Shown: positions 10,387 to 20,491, counted from the first letter of the stretch. The stretch is DNA of 35,491 bases from Isoetes engelmannii (GCA_011763485.2 JAANSK020251495.1:1-35491); one strand, 5' to 3'. The notes: generated by a model from the letters alone, not told the origin. Program-made: numbers and translations.

Positions 10387-10975
10387 ATCATGCTTTCTTT
10401 CATTCTCAAAGTTGTCTTACTCTCTTCTCGCTTAGCATTTTTTTGCACACAGTTTCACTTTGCATATACTTCATTGTCAATTTTTTGATGTTTTAGTTAT
10501 GCGGCAGACTACCTTCTCCTCCTGCTAGAGTTAGCTAGAGTAAATGTACCTTCACCGCATATTTGAACGCTATTAGATCAGATTAGATTAGAGGAGACCA
10601 CTTCCAATTGTCTTCTTGCTATTTGGGACTCATTCCTTGTGTAATGAAACATGACGGTGTTCAGTTACGGCATTTGAGAGAGTAGACTCCAAAGGGAATG
10701 TTCAAAGGGCAGCAGTATTCTTGTGCATTGGAGGAATTTTTGCATCAAGTCTTCTCTTGAGAATGAGTTTTCATTTATCAATTTATCGGACATACATTCC
10801 ACTCTTCACCCACCCGTTGCAGTTGATGGCTGTCATTTGTCAACTTGTAGTAGGTGAGTGGTGAGCCTTCTTTCCTTGCTTCTCTGAATATGCTTAAAAC
10901 ATTCTACTTTATCGCATAGACCTGGCATTTATTTGTTGCTGTATTAAGGCATTTGTAGTGATGTAATGGTCTAAA

Positions 10976-11130
10976 GAGGAACCCAATTTCCTTTTAACAG
11001 TTTCTAGCTTCATGTACTGTTAGTAGTTTCCTGAGGAACCCAATTTACCCTTCGGCAGTTTCTAGCTTCATGTATTATTAGTAGTTTTTTGAAGCATGCT
11101 GTTAGTAGTTTCTTGAAGCAAACATGCAAT
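10976..11130. repeat. 57-bp degenerate tandem repeat
   Basis: GAGGAACCCAATTT, CAGTTTCTAGCTTCATGTA and TTAGTAGTTT recur at 57-bp spacing (10976 and 11033). A partial third unit repeats TTAGTAGTTTCTTGAAGCA. The core CCCAATTT also occurs in the hairpin array at 5.6-6.8 kb, which may be coincidence. Confidence 0.7.
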
Positions 11131-11790
11131 AGTTTGATTTGTTTGGTTGAACTACAATAGTTTGATCTGTTTGTGGTTCACTATTTAGCCTCCTTTAGCA
11201 CTTCGAATATTATAAAAATCACCTGTGTTTTAGTGCCATCTGTTTGCTCTAACATCATTGTGAACGTAAGCTGCAGAGGTTACTATTTCAATTGCTTTTC
11301 TCGTCCTTTTAGGCTTATCATTATTTAGCTTACATTGCTTGCATCTTCTAGGACCTTGCCTCTCGATTTCTGTTTAATTTGGAGTCCTTTTTATTTCCTC
11401 GTGTCTTTCTTATTTCTTCGTTCCCAATAATTTAGTCTGCAATTTCTTTGTCTTTGAGAATTTTTACAGAATGTATGTATCCATGTACCTTATATCTAGT
11501 TTTCCACATTGTGTTTTCCATTTGTTCTAAACATTTATATGTTGTGCTTGAATACTATAGCATGCAAGGGCAGCAGACTACTTTTTTGTGTTTGGATCAC
11601 ACAGGTAGATGCAAGGGCTGGGTTGATGTGCGTCTAGTTAGGTCTTTTCCCAAAGTGAATTGGGGTTCATACCTAGACCCTTGCAATTCCACAAGAATTT
11701 TGAGGAGAACTGTCTTGTACAAATAATGACGACTGAGATGTTCAATGAAATGTATGGCTTTTATCTAGTTCCACAGACTTGGCTCCTTCC
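11131..11790. other. Intergenic, no gene recognised
   Basis: AT-rich DNA. A 92-codon plus-strand frame at 11448-11726 shows no domain or credible splice context. Confidence 0.45.
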
Positions 11791-11795
11791 ATCAC

Positions 11796-11954
11796 CTAAA
11801 GACTCGACATAAGAGCCATTTGCAAAATCACTAGTGCTAAAGCAAGCAAACCAAAGCTCTTGGCAGTGCTGCTACCAGATGATTGTACACCTACTTTTGA
11901 AATAGAAACTTTATGACTTATCGAACTTGGATTAGCTAGAGCAAGAAAAATCCC
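11796..11954 (-). CDS. C-terminal exon with GPI-anchor-like tail (partial or decayed)
   Basis: A 52-codon open frame ending in TAG at 11796-11798. It ends QSSGSSTAKSFG followed by a run of about 20 hydrophobic residues (LLALALVILQMALMSSL) and a stop. Small residues, a short spacer and a terminal hydrophobic tail are the signature of a GPI-attachment signal on plant cell-surface proteins such as LTPG or arabinogalactan-type proteins. The same frame continues upstream past one TGA (11955-11957) with SADIDASLAL, loosely like the end of a lipid-transfer domain, but no cysteine pattern can be shown. There is no start codon, so it is an exon or a relic. Confidence 0.35.
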   Translation of the reverse strand, partial: GIFLALANPSSISHKVSISKVGVQSSGSSTAKSFGLLALALVILQMALMSSL

Positions 11955-12223
11955 TCATAAAGCAAGAGATGCATCAATATCAGCAGACAGGCTAAGAAGC
12001 TACAATTGGGGCTTCAACATGAAACAACTCCTCCTACAGCCTTGACCTTAAAACATATTCGCTTATGCCAACCAACCAGTTGCAAACAACGCCAAAACTT
12101 CTAAACAATCCAAATAGGAGACCCAGTTCCTAATGAATACCCACCCATTTCCGATTGAATACCCAGGCCAAGACCATTGTAGATGCACCTCAACCCAGAC
12201 CATTGAATACCCAGACTGTCTTT

Positions 12224-13100
12224 CTGATGTCATAGTCCTGAGTCTAAGGTGCTTGCACTGCCTTGAAGTTTGTGGCACTACGAACATACAGGTATCATTT
12301 GAGCTAACTTTTATGTACATTGCCTTAGCGTTCAAACTGTTTTACATGTCGCATATGTTAGTTGTATGGACATTGCCATAGAGTTCAAACTGTTTACACG
12401 CCACATAGGAATGAGAGTTTCATAATTCATTTGGTCTCCCTGTTTCTACCATGGCATAGTTGTCAATTGCCGCACACAAATATGATCGTATTATAGACGT
12501 GGTCCAAGCTATATGGCATGTAAATATATAGTTGTATACAAGAATGTCAGTTTAGGTGACATTCTCATGTGGAAGCAATGCCGACGCGCGGAGGCGTTGC
12601 TGACGCATGAGAATGTCACTTAAAGTGACATTTTTGTTACGTGAAAATCACTTACATGGTCCTTCTGATGTCATGGTCCTGAGTCTAAGGTGCTTGCACT
12701 GCCTTGAGGTTTGTGGCACTACGAACTTATATGTATCATTCGAGCTAGCTTGTATGGACATTGCCTTAGAGTTCAAACTGTTTTACATGTCGCATATGTT
12801 AGTTGTATTGGACACTGCCATAGAGTTCAAACTGTTTACACGCCACATAGGAATGAGAGTTTCATGATTCATTTGGTCTCCCTGTTTCTACCATGGCATA
12901 GTTGTCAATTGCCGCACACAAATATGACCGTATTATAGACATGGTCCAAGCTATATGGTATGTAAATATATAGTTGTATACAAGAATGTCACCACTAGGT
13001 GACCTTCTCGTGTGGAAGCAATGCCGACGTGCGGAAGCGTTGCTAACACATGAGAATGTCACCTAAAGTGACATTTTTGTTACGTGAAAATCACTTACAT
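12224..13100. repeat. 441-bp tandem duplication containing nested hairpins
   Basis: Copy 1 (about 12224-12657) and copy 2 (about 12665-13100) are about 90% alike by eye and share blocks such as CTGAGTCTAAGGTGCTTGCA and GTCTCCCTGTTTCTACCATG. Near the end of copy 1, GTGACATTCTCATG (12556-12569) pairs perfectly with CATGAGAATGTCAC (12606-12619), and GCAATGCC/GGCGTTGC pair inside that loop. In copy 2 the outer stem has two mismatches. Both copies end in TTACGTGAAAATCACTTACAT, the terminal sequence of the adjoining MITE-like element. Confidence 0.85.
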
Positions 13101-13261
13101 TACATTCTGTGGGAAAATGTTGTGTAAATGTGCGAAATATTGGGTAAATATCTAGAAAAATTGAATGTAAAATCCACTTTACATTCCCTAAAAAAATCAC
13201 TGCAACATTTCAATACATGATTGGATTAGGAGGCAGAATGTAATGTAAGTGGTTTTTACGT
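13082..13261. mobile_element. MITE-like element, 180 bp, ~28-bp TIRs
   Basis: CACTTACATTACATTCTG (13092-13109) is matched perfectly in inverse by 13234-13251, and the match extends outward to about 28 bp with few mismatches (ACGTGAAAAT / GTTTTTACGT). The 124-bp core is non-coding and holds its own GAATGTAAA/TTTACATTC hairpin. A target duplication is not clear, so the superfamily is undetermined. Confidence 0.7.
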
Positions 13262-14450
13262 GTGGTCGTCATGGCCGTGTTAGAAGCAAGTTAGAGTTTC
13301 TACCGTAGGAATACTAAGTGTGGTGTTGTCCAAAGTTTAGGAATACAAAGTGTGGCATGATTGAGGTCTTTCATGGCCATGTTAGGTGCAAGGTAAAGAG
13401 TTCAATTGGTGATGGTTGACATACCTTTAGTTTATTAATGCTTTTAATTTATTGAGGTTCACAATGAAGAGTTCAATTGATGATGGTTGATATGCCTTAA
13501 TTATACGATTCCTTTTTATTAATTAAAGTTCAACAATTATAAAATTCCCTTATGGGTGTTGTTTTTCCTTGAGGGCAGGGCTCGAATTTAGTGGCCCATC
13601 AAACTGGGAAAAATGTCATTCCGCATTTTATATTACCGGATTTTCGGATTTTTTGGAGCTTATTTTTCGAATTTCTTTGGATTTTTTTTGCAAAAATAGC
13701 CGAAAAATCGCCAAAAATTATTTTATCTAATCGAATACTCTTAAGAATGGGCGGATCTTTCGGGGCCAAACCCCTCTATTTTTGAACCATGCTTGAGGGG
13801 TGTCTTTTGTTCTTACACCCAAATGTTAAATATGAATGACTACGCAATTAGGAACGGTAAATCTTAAATTCTTTTATTTATCTTTATTTTATCCTTAATA
13901 ATAGTGAACTGTGCATAATATGTTTTTCTCTCTTTATATGTAGGTTTTCTCTCTTTATACGTAGGGTTTGTTAGCACTTGGGAAGATCTGTTGATAAAAT
14001 TTTTTGTTTATTTACGTAATAACTAAAGACATGTGCCTGGTGATGCCGAGCATTAGTGGTGCTTCTATTGAATGGATAGATGTAAGGGTAGACGTAATGG
14101 TGGGTAGACGTAAACTTCCCTAGGTGAAATGGGATAAGCAGATGTAATGGTGCAATGCAATGCAATGTAATGGATAGATGTAATGGCAAGGTGGAAATGC
14201 ATAGGTGGAATGAAATGGAATAGAATGGAACGGGTTGAAGTAGTGGAGTGTGTACATGGAATAACATGTATAGGGTTTAGAATATTAGCCAAGTTTGGTT
14301 GATTATTGCAATAGTCAGAGGAGTAGCAACGATGTTCCATGGTTGCAACATAATTTCCAGGTTGTTTGGAGGACTTCGAGAACACAAAATGTAAGCATTT
14401 GCATCTTCTGGACTTGTCTATCGATGTTATAGGTTATTACTAGATCTAAT
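13262..14450. other. Intergenic with low-complexity tract at ~14070-14250
   Basis: No gene seen. At 14070-14250 variants of TAGATGTAATGG and TGGAATGGAATAGAATGGAA repeat in a simple-sequence manner. At 13590-13790 a GGATTTTCGGATTTTTTGG-type T-rich stretch is unexplained. Confidence 0.5.
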
Positions 14451-14600
14451 TTAGTTTTCCATCTCTAGTCACCATGCCCTAAATGTCAGTTCGTCCATTT
14501 TATCAAGGTTTGTGTCAGGATGAGCTAGACTTCCAGATCCAACCTCTTCCTACATGATGACCTTGCTAAAAATGCAAAATGAATTGAATGTGAAGTGTAC

Positions 14601-14715
14601 ATCTGTTATCAGTGAATCTCCATTTAATGCATCCTCATTTGACTCGTGTAGTACAAAATCAGCCATTCTGTCACCAAAAAATGTAACTTCTGGAGTTCTA
14701 GTTGTACTTTGTAAT
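14601..14715 (-). CDS. Conserved 115-nt exon, copy A (family unknown)
   Basis: The minus strand reads EVTFFGDRMADFVLHESNED between an AG acceptor (TGTATGCATGTTCAG) and a GT donor (ACAGAT|GTACAC). The copy-B partner at 16538-16652 has the same length, open frame and splice dinucleotides while differing at many residues. That supports a real exon of an unrecognised gene that was tandemly duplicated. The frame also continues to a stop about 50 nt beyond the donor, so a terminal exon is possible. Confidence 0.45.
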
Positions 14716-14959
14716 CTGAACATGCATACAAAATGATCAGCTTAATTGCCACAAGTAATAGCCATATGGTCCATGAAAATATCCATCACGGGGAATAACA
14801 TGTGCAATTTTAGCTAGATGAGAGCGAACTTAAAGAAACTATAAAAACACAGATATATGTGATTAACCCTATGCAACAAAACATTAAAAAAAAATATTGT
14901 TTTTTAGTCATGAGATACTCAGCTCTTTTTAACTTCAGTTGATTCCTCATTTATGCAAA

Positions 14960-15053
14960 AGTTTCAGTGCTTGGAATATGGGGAGATTTTTCAAACTTTG
15001 AGTTTTGGGATTATGCTTCAACTCTTGAAACAGCCATAATTGATAGCAAGAAG
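14960..15053 (+). other. Coding-like stretch with conserved GTAAG donor (copy A)
   Basis: A plus-strand frame reads IWGDFSNFEFWDYASTLET and runs into AAGAA|GTAAG. Copy B (about 16910-16987) reads IWGYFPDFSFWEYASNLET with a retained GTAAG. The minus strand of copy B is also open here, so strand assignment is uncertain and conflicts with the 115-nt minus exon close by. Confidence 0.3.
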
Positions 15054-15676
15054 TAAGACATTTTATCTGTTGTATGATCAATGTCTAAATGAAGGTTTAA
15101 ATCAAGCTAAAAGAGAGTTGAATGTCCTCAACCACTGCCATTATTGGTCTGAGTTATTGTTTGGAGTATCAAACTTGACACAAAATGGAAAAGCAAGTCA
15201 CCAAAAGAAAGACCTAAATATCTTCAGAATTCATTGTGTGGAGATGTTTGGCCAAAATGGTCCAAAATTGATCATAATGCTTGGAAACATGAATCAGCCT
15301 AGTTCAGGGGGATGATAGGTCCTGAATAAAAGAATTGTAATGATTTGCTGCATATCAATTCAGGAAAAAAGATGCCCAACACAGAACGCACTATGGTCTA
15401 CTAGACAAAAAGAAAATAACTTCTAGGGAAGTTACACGCACCTCCACTCCCTCAAGTTTTAGCTTCCAGGATTCCTTTTGCATAAGTCCAATAGATTCTG
15501 GTCTCAAAAATGTATCCGTGTAGGCTCTATGTTATCCCCCAAAAGTTTGTTAAATACTGCTATATAAGAATTTGAACTAACTAGCTAGGTATAACATGAT
15601 ATGTCTTGAGCTGTTTTAGAATGAGGCCCTTCCTCATGTCTCATTTTCTTCACCCACCTGGTTCATACCAAGTTAA

Positions 15677-15821
15677 TTGTTATGGAAAGGAAACAAATTC
15701 TTAGCTGGGTATAACGAAGTGACACGTCAAAACTCAAACATATTCAATTTTCAATGCACCTCATCTTTTCAAGTTGCTTTAATGGAAGATGGAACTATCA
15801 AATTTGTGCAATTCACAGGTA
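15677..15821 (+). other. Coding-like exon between the duplicated blocks
   Basis: An open plus-strand frame contains SSFQVALMEDGTIKFVQFTG and ends at a CACAG|GTAGCT donor. No family is assigned. It is followed by a repeated tract in which AAAATGAAGC(C/T)TAGACAAAC occurs twice about 71 bp apart (15857 and 15928). Confidence 0.3.
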
Positions 15822-16004
15822 GCTACATACGTCACAATTCTACTATGTGCATAAACACAAAATGAAGCCTAGACAAACAGACTCTGAAATTTGGAATTCA
15901 TCCTATAGCCAAATGAGTGTGTTTCACATAAAATGAAGCTTAGACAAACTTAGGCTCTGAAATTTGGGATTCATCCACGAAACAGTTATTTCACATTACG
16001 CTTG

Positions 16005-16301
16005 CCTTGACAAGAATTGAAGCTAAGATTAGGGAAAAGATACTATGTTCATATCCTCGATTCACTACAGATGCTCATTGTGCAAGAGAATTACAATGGT
16101 CCATATGAGAACATGATAGAAGAGGAGAAATTGAGTGTCTGTCTGCATCAGTACCAATTGATTGTCAAGATCTCACATGATCACTGTAGAAAAAACCTAA
16201 ACTCAAGGCCTACAACCATCAATGTGCTATTTCGACGAGAAGAAAATCCATTGATGCTCATCAATAAAATGCTGCTGCTCTATGACATCAAGAAGTCTTG
16301 A
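16005..16301 (+). other. Coding-like ORF, unrecognised, possibly frameshifted
   Basis: One frame reads RIEAKIREKILCSYPRFTT and stops after about 30 codons. An overlapping frame runs open from 16017 to TGA at 16301 and includes EEEKLSVCLHQYQLIVKISH and NSRPTTINVLFRREENPLML. The switch suggests one original exon with an indel near 16100. No domain is recognised. It lies between the two copies of the 1.2-kb duplication. Confidence 0.35.
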
Positions 16302-16399
16302 TCTTGCTTTGCATAGACAACAAGGTCAAAGAAAGAAAAAAAAAAGTTAGGCACACTTGTCTATAGCAATGTGGAAATTTGTAATGCATAAAAGTATTT

Positions 16400-17597
16400 T
16401 TGTCCTATCTCTAATCACCATGCTCTAAATATCAGTCGTTCATTTTATCAAGTTTTAGTGAATCTCGGATCCAGCTCTAGCCTCTTCCTACATGATGACC
16501 ACGGTAAAATGAGAAATGGATTAAATATAAAGTTTACATCTCTTATTAGTGAATTTCCAACCAACGCATCCTCATTTGATTTGTTTTGTAAAAAATCAGC
16601 CATTCTGTCATCAGCAAATGTAACTTTTGAAGTCCTAGTTGTACTTTTTAATCTTCACATGCACACAAAATGATCAGCTTAATTACCATAATCAATAGCA
16701 GCATGGTCCATGAAAATATCCGTAACATGGGATAACATACGCAATTTCAGCGTAGATGAGAGTGAGCTTAAAGAACCTATTAAAAACACATATGTCATTA
16801 ATCTTACGCAACAAAACATAACAAACGAAATTAATTTTGTCATAAGATACTCGGCTCTTTTTTAACTTCTATTTATTCCTCATATATGCTAAAGTTTCAC
16901 TACTTGCAATATGGGGATATTTTCCAGACTTCTCGTTCTGGGAATATGCTTCAAATCTTGAAACAACCATAATTGATAGCAGTGAGTAAGAGATTCTATT
17001 TGTTGTATGATCATGTCTAAGTGAAGGATTAAATTAAGCTAGAAGAGAGTTGAATGTCCTCAACCACTGCCATTATTGACCTGAGTTACTCTCCAGAGTA
17101 TCAACTTGACACAAAAAGGAAAAGCAAGTCACTAAAAGAAAAAATGAATATCTTCTGCATATCATTTGTGTAGATGTTTTGGTAGATTGGCACAAAATTG
17201 GCATAATGCTCGGCAACCTTGAGTGGCAGCCTATTTCAGGGGGTTAATATGTCCAGAGTAAAAGAAATTGTAATGATTCGCTACATAATAATTTAGAAAA
17301 AAACTGAATGGATATCCAACAAATCCAGAACTCACTATGATCTACTAGACAAAAAGAAAATAGGTTCCGGGGAAGTTAGACTCGCCTACACTTCCTCAAG
17401 TTTTAGCTTCCCAATTTCTTCTGCAGGAAATCCTATAGATTCTGGTCTCAATAATGTATCCATGTAGGCTCGTATGTTATCCCACAAAAAGATGTTTAAA
17501 TATTGCTACATAATAATTTGAACTAAATTGGCTAGGAATAACATGATATGTCTTGAGGTGTTTTACAATGAGGCCTTTCCTTCCTTGTGCGTCATTC
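16400..17597. repeat. Direct duplication, copy B (~1.2 kb)
   Basis: Partner of 14452-15645. Divergence is moderate, with many substitutions and indels, so the event is not recent. Confidence 0.85.
16538..16652 (-). CDS. Conserved 115-nt exon, copy B (family unknown)
   Basis: Minus strand reads KVTFADDRMADFLQNKSNED. The AG acceptor (GTGTGCATGTGAAG) and GT donor (AGAGAT|GTAAAC) are kept. Same length and phase as copy A. Confidence 0.45.
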
Positions 17598-17705
17598 ATG
17601 TACACTTATATGCCACACCGTGCCTATCTAATGCACCAGAATATATCCATTAGAGTTTTCCATTGATCTAGCTAATGCTCGAGATTAAAATTCCTTTAGA
17701 GTTTT

Positions 17706-17739
17706 GAGGAGGAGGAGGAGGAGGAGGAGGAGGAGGAGG
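17706..17739 (+). repeat. (GGA)n microsatellite
   Basis: About eleven uninterrupted GAG/GGA triplets. Confidence 0.98.
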
Positions 17740-18029
17740 CATATTATTCCTATGTTTATTGTCTCTTCATTACTCCGAAAACAACATATACACTCTGCCT
17801 CCATCATAACTCTTAAGCCGTACAAAGATTTTTGCTTTTGCAAGTAGATGGTATTGTATTGATTGTTCACTTATAAAAATTAGAAGCGACGATAAAACCA
17901 GTTCTTCTACTAATGTGGTACTCATTATTTCTATATCAATATATACAAGGGAGACAACCAGCATCGACATTTCGTTACACACTTGGGCATTGATACATCG
18001 AGTCGAGACGCGAACGTGGACTGCTCTTC

Positions 18030-19230
18030 TTGCACACAGCCTTGCGTGTCACTAGGACACCCATTACTTCCAGGCGTCAGACGCCCTGGTTGCGTCTGGA
18101 TTATGCCCGTGCAGGCATACGAGTTAACTTGGTAAAACTAAGGTCCTATACTCGTATCGTCCTCTCATCACCCACGGCCCCTACCTTCACATATCAGGGA
18201 CAGAACGTGGAAGTGACTCCCACATACAAGTACTTGGGCATTGAGTTCTCGACCACCGCACACTGGGATACCTACATCCGATTGCACATTACGACGGGCT
18301 GGAATGCTTTATATGCCATATAGAATAGTAATCACCAGGCGGAGCTATATGCTTGGAATCATTAGTCACATATGTTCAGAGCTTTGGTTAGTCTGTTCTC
18401 TTGTACGTGGTCGAAGTGCGGGGCCCTGTCATATCCCCTGCCACATAAAATGACCCGGAACAAGTACAGAAGGCTTTCTTGGCCGTCGCAATGGGTCCGC
18501 AGTGCCTCAAAGGCTACTAGAAGAACAAACAGGCCCAATGGCTTTCTTGATGGAACGTCCAGACAAACAGATGCTTGCAAATTTGCACAAAGAAGGATAA
18601 CGATGAATTGAAACAGTATTTAGATGCTTCTTTCCTTAGCAAATTGTGAGACGCGGAGGCTCTGGCACACATCAAACTGCCATACTATTAGCAAAAGGTG
18701 AACCCGTACTCACAAAAAGCCCTAACCAATACCTGCACACCCCTTTGCCCATGAAGAAGCGCAATCTCCTAGCTTCCATCTGCACAGTTAGGCATTGCCT
18801 CCGTCTTGAAACGGGATGATGGGCTCGGGAGGCACGCGAAGACAAGATCTGCCAGTGCTGCCACCAAGGTGCCGTTGAAGATGAACGCCATGCTCTACAG
18901 GCCTGCCCAGCCTATGAACAAATCAAGGCACATTATCCTCAACTAGTAGTGCCCAACCAGCAGTTGTATCTGTTACTAAGCACAGACTCAGTGGGAGGTC
19001 ATGGATGCACGGGCTTAGCTGTGCCCATCTGCGTCATAACTGAATTTTGATGTAAGATTGTTCAGTATACCAGTAGACTTAATACTGCCAAGGTTTTTCC
19101 CTCGAAAAACCTTGGGGCGGGGGTTTTTAATCCTGGCCGTAATATGATTATTGTTCTATGTTTGTTTGGGTCCCATAGGCCAATTGGTCTCCGTGGATGA
19201 TAAGATACATTCTATTCTATTCTTATAATG
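18030..19230 (+). pseudogene. 3' part of a decayed LINE: RT thumb region, zinc-binding C-terminus and 3' UTR
   Basis: The plus-strand frame at 18030-18323 carries ARAGIRVNLVKLRSY then VTPTYKYLGIEFS, matching the end of non-LTR reverse transcriptases (G-x-x-VN--K followed by YKYLG). After several stops and shifts, 18737-19048 reads RHCLRLETG, a stop, then REDKICQCCHQGAVEDERHA and LQACPAYEQI. This is the C-x2-C-x8-H-x4-C zinc motif that follows the RT in LINE ORF2 proteins. A GC-rich 3' UTR follows, with a short hairpin around AAGGTTTTTCCCTCGAAAAACCTT, and it ends in TTCTATTCTATTC-type repeats near 19210-19225. The element is dead, and its GC-rich style resembles the endonuclease fragment at 1-150. 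Confidence 0.75.
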
Positions 19231-19301
19231 AGCAAAACAATGATAGTGAGGTGAAACATATACTCATAAATTTAAAAAGCGTCTGCTTTAGCCGCTATAC
19301 A

Positions 19302-19412
19302 ATGCTGGTGGCAAGGGGTGTGGGGATGAAGCTGTGGTTGGCGTTGTTGTTATTTTATTGCAACGTACTTGCAACTGCAGGGACTCACTATCTTAGACAT
19401 GCCCTGGCTTGA
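19302..19412 (+). CDS. Tiny ORF with signal-peptide-like start
   Basis: A 36-codon ATG frame whose second Met starts MKLWLALLLFYCNVLATAG, which has the charge, hydrophobic core and A-x-A pattern of a secretory signal. It ends after ten more residues. It could be a first exon, a small secreted peptide or chance. It lies just downstream of the LINE relic. Confidence 0.2.
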   Translation: MLVARGVGMKLWLALLLFYCNVLATAGTHYLRHALA

Positions 19413-20167
19413 TAAAATAAACACTTTTTCACACCCCCATGCATATACGTAGCCAGTGTTAAGACTGCCACCTAGAAATTCATAACACACAGATGATTTA
19501 GAGGAGCAAGTGAACCTGCATATAAGTATATGCAACAAACAAGTTTCCATCAGCATCGGCAATGAATGGGTAGCAGGGAGCACAAGAAGTAAAGAATTAA
19601 GAAAAGGGTAGCATGATCTATTGGAGTCTCCTAGGGTCCTCAGACATCAGCATTGAGAGAAGAACTCGGGAGTTGCAAATCCAAAAGATCCCCTCTACAT
19701 CATGCTTGACCATTATAGTTGTAGTTGCAAACGTTGAGTAATGCAAATCCTTTTGCATGATAGACTAAAGAAATAGTATTGGAATTAATGGTACTAATGG
19801 CTGCAGAAAAATAAACTAAAGGGCTGCTTTTTTCCTCCCATGGGCTACGAAAAGATATTATTCTATATACTAGTGTGCTTGTAAAGGTGTATGATAGCTT
19901 GTTTGCCACATTAATTGTGAATAATCATATGTTAGCTTGTTTGCCACATTCATATGAAATACAAAGGGCAAGAATAATCTTCAAGTACAAATATAGTACG
20001 CGAATTGCTGCTAGCTATAAATTAAAAAATGTGAACCTTGGTGGGAACCACTAAAGTGATAAAGAATATTAGCTTGTTTGAATCCATTTACTAAGTATTA
20101 TGCAAGACATTGCAAAACCATATATTTGTGTATACAAGGAACTCCACACTATTGAACATAGGTTTGT
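19413..20167. other. Intergenic, no gene recognised
   Basis: Contains short open frames only. A minus-strand stretch reading IADADGNLFVAYTYMQ up to a CAG|GTTCAC donor (about 19520-19570) is a weak exon candidate. Confidence 0.4.
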
Positions 20168-20171
20168 TTAA

Positions 20172-20491
20172 GGGCATAAGCATGCTACATGTGTCCATTT
20201 TTGGAACCTACCAAAGTACCTACACTAGGTACTTCAGGATTGGGTACTATTTCTTTGTTCTTTTAATCAAAACGCATTCAAAAGTTTAAATTAGAAGTAA
20301 AAAACATGTTAATGTTCAAGATTAATGTAAAGACAACATTATTGGAGGTAAAATGAATGCATCCAATTTAACAGTTATTAGTTATTGCGGCGTTAAACAA
20401 GTACCTAGTACCCAGTGTTGGGTAATTTTTTAGGTAATTTTATGCTACCTAAATAATACTTTTTAAGGTACATTGTAGCATGCTTATGCCC
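20172..20491. mobile_element. MITE, 320 bp, TTAA target site, 18-bp perfect TIRs
   Basis: GGGCATAAGCATGCTACA (20172-20189) is repeated in perfect inverse at 20474-20491, and both ends are flanked by TTAA (20168-20171 and 20492-20495). The core is non-coding and includes the hairpin AAGTACCTA/TAGGTACTT. TTAA duplication is typical of piggyBac-type insertion. A TTAA-preferring Harbinger-like MITE is the alternative, since its target TTA/TAA is embedded in TTAA. Confidence 0.85.

Larger units (their letters stand above)
8838..10770 (+). pseudogene. Broken multi-exon gene of an unrecognised, helix-rich protein
   Basis: Several plus-strand segments read like protein but are cut by stops and shifts. 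At 8840-9002: MAQKVGHNAFLAEEEVNLLR. At 9003-9522 a single frame is interrupted only by TAA (9225) and TAG (about 9430), with ATILRSWLLGFIQEIMGTTV, AASLICHHAVAEASKLSLF and LLELLQFGLLQNILDSEI. At about 10030-10199 (after acceptor TATTTTTCAG): RGIDTFLCDLLQARCLSLV, then a tail ending in TAA. At about 10497-10630: YAADYLLLLLELARVNVPS, a TGA, then LLDQIRLEETTSNCLLAIW. At about 10700-10765: QQYSCALEEFLHQVFS. The dense leucine and alanine helices suggest an alpha-solenoid, but I recognise no family. Intron-like splice sites show it is not a processed copy. It is read as a pseudogene. Confidence 0.5.
14452..15645. repeat. Direct duplication, copy A (~1.2 kb)
   Basis: Matches copy B at 16400-17597 over its whole length with substitutions and small indels. 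Shared blocks include CCTCTTCCTACATGATGACC, ATGATCAGCTTAATT and ATAACATGATATGTCTTGAG. The spacing is about 1.94 kb. No target duplications or LTR signals (TG...CA with PBS) are visible, so it reads as an unequal-crossover duplication rather than an LTR pair. Confidence 0.85.

Noticed and set aside
14452-17597. The two 1.2-kb copies as LTRs of a retrotransposon
   Set aside because: No TG/CA ends, primer-binding site, polypurine tract or gag-pol between them, and exons lie inside the copies.
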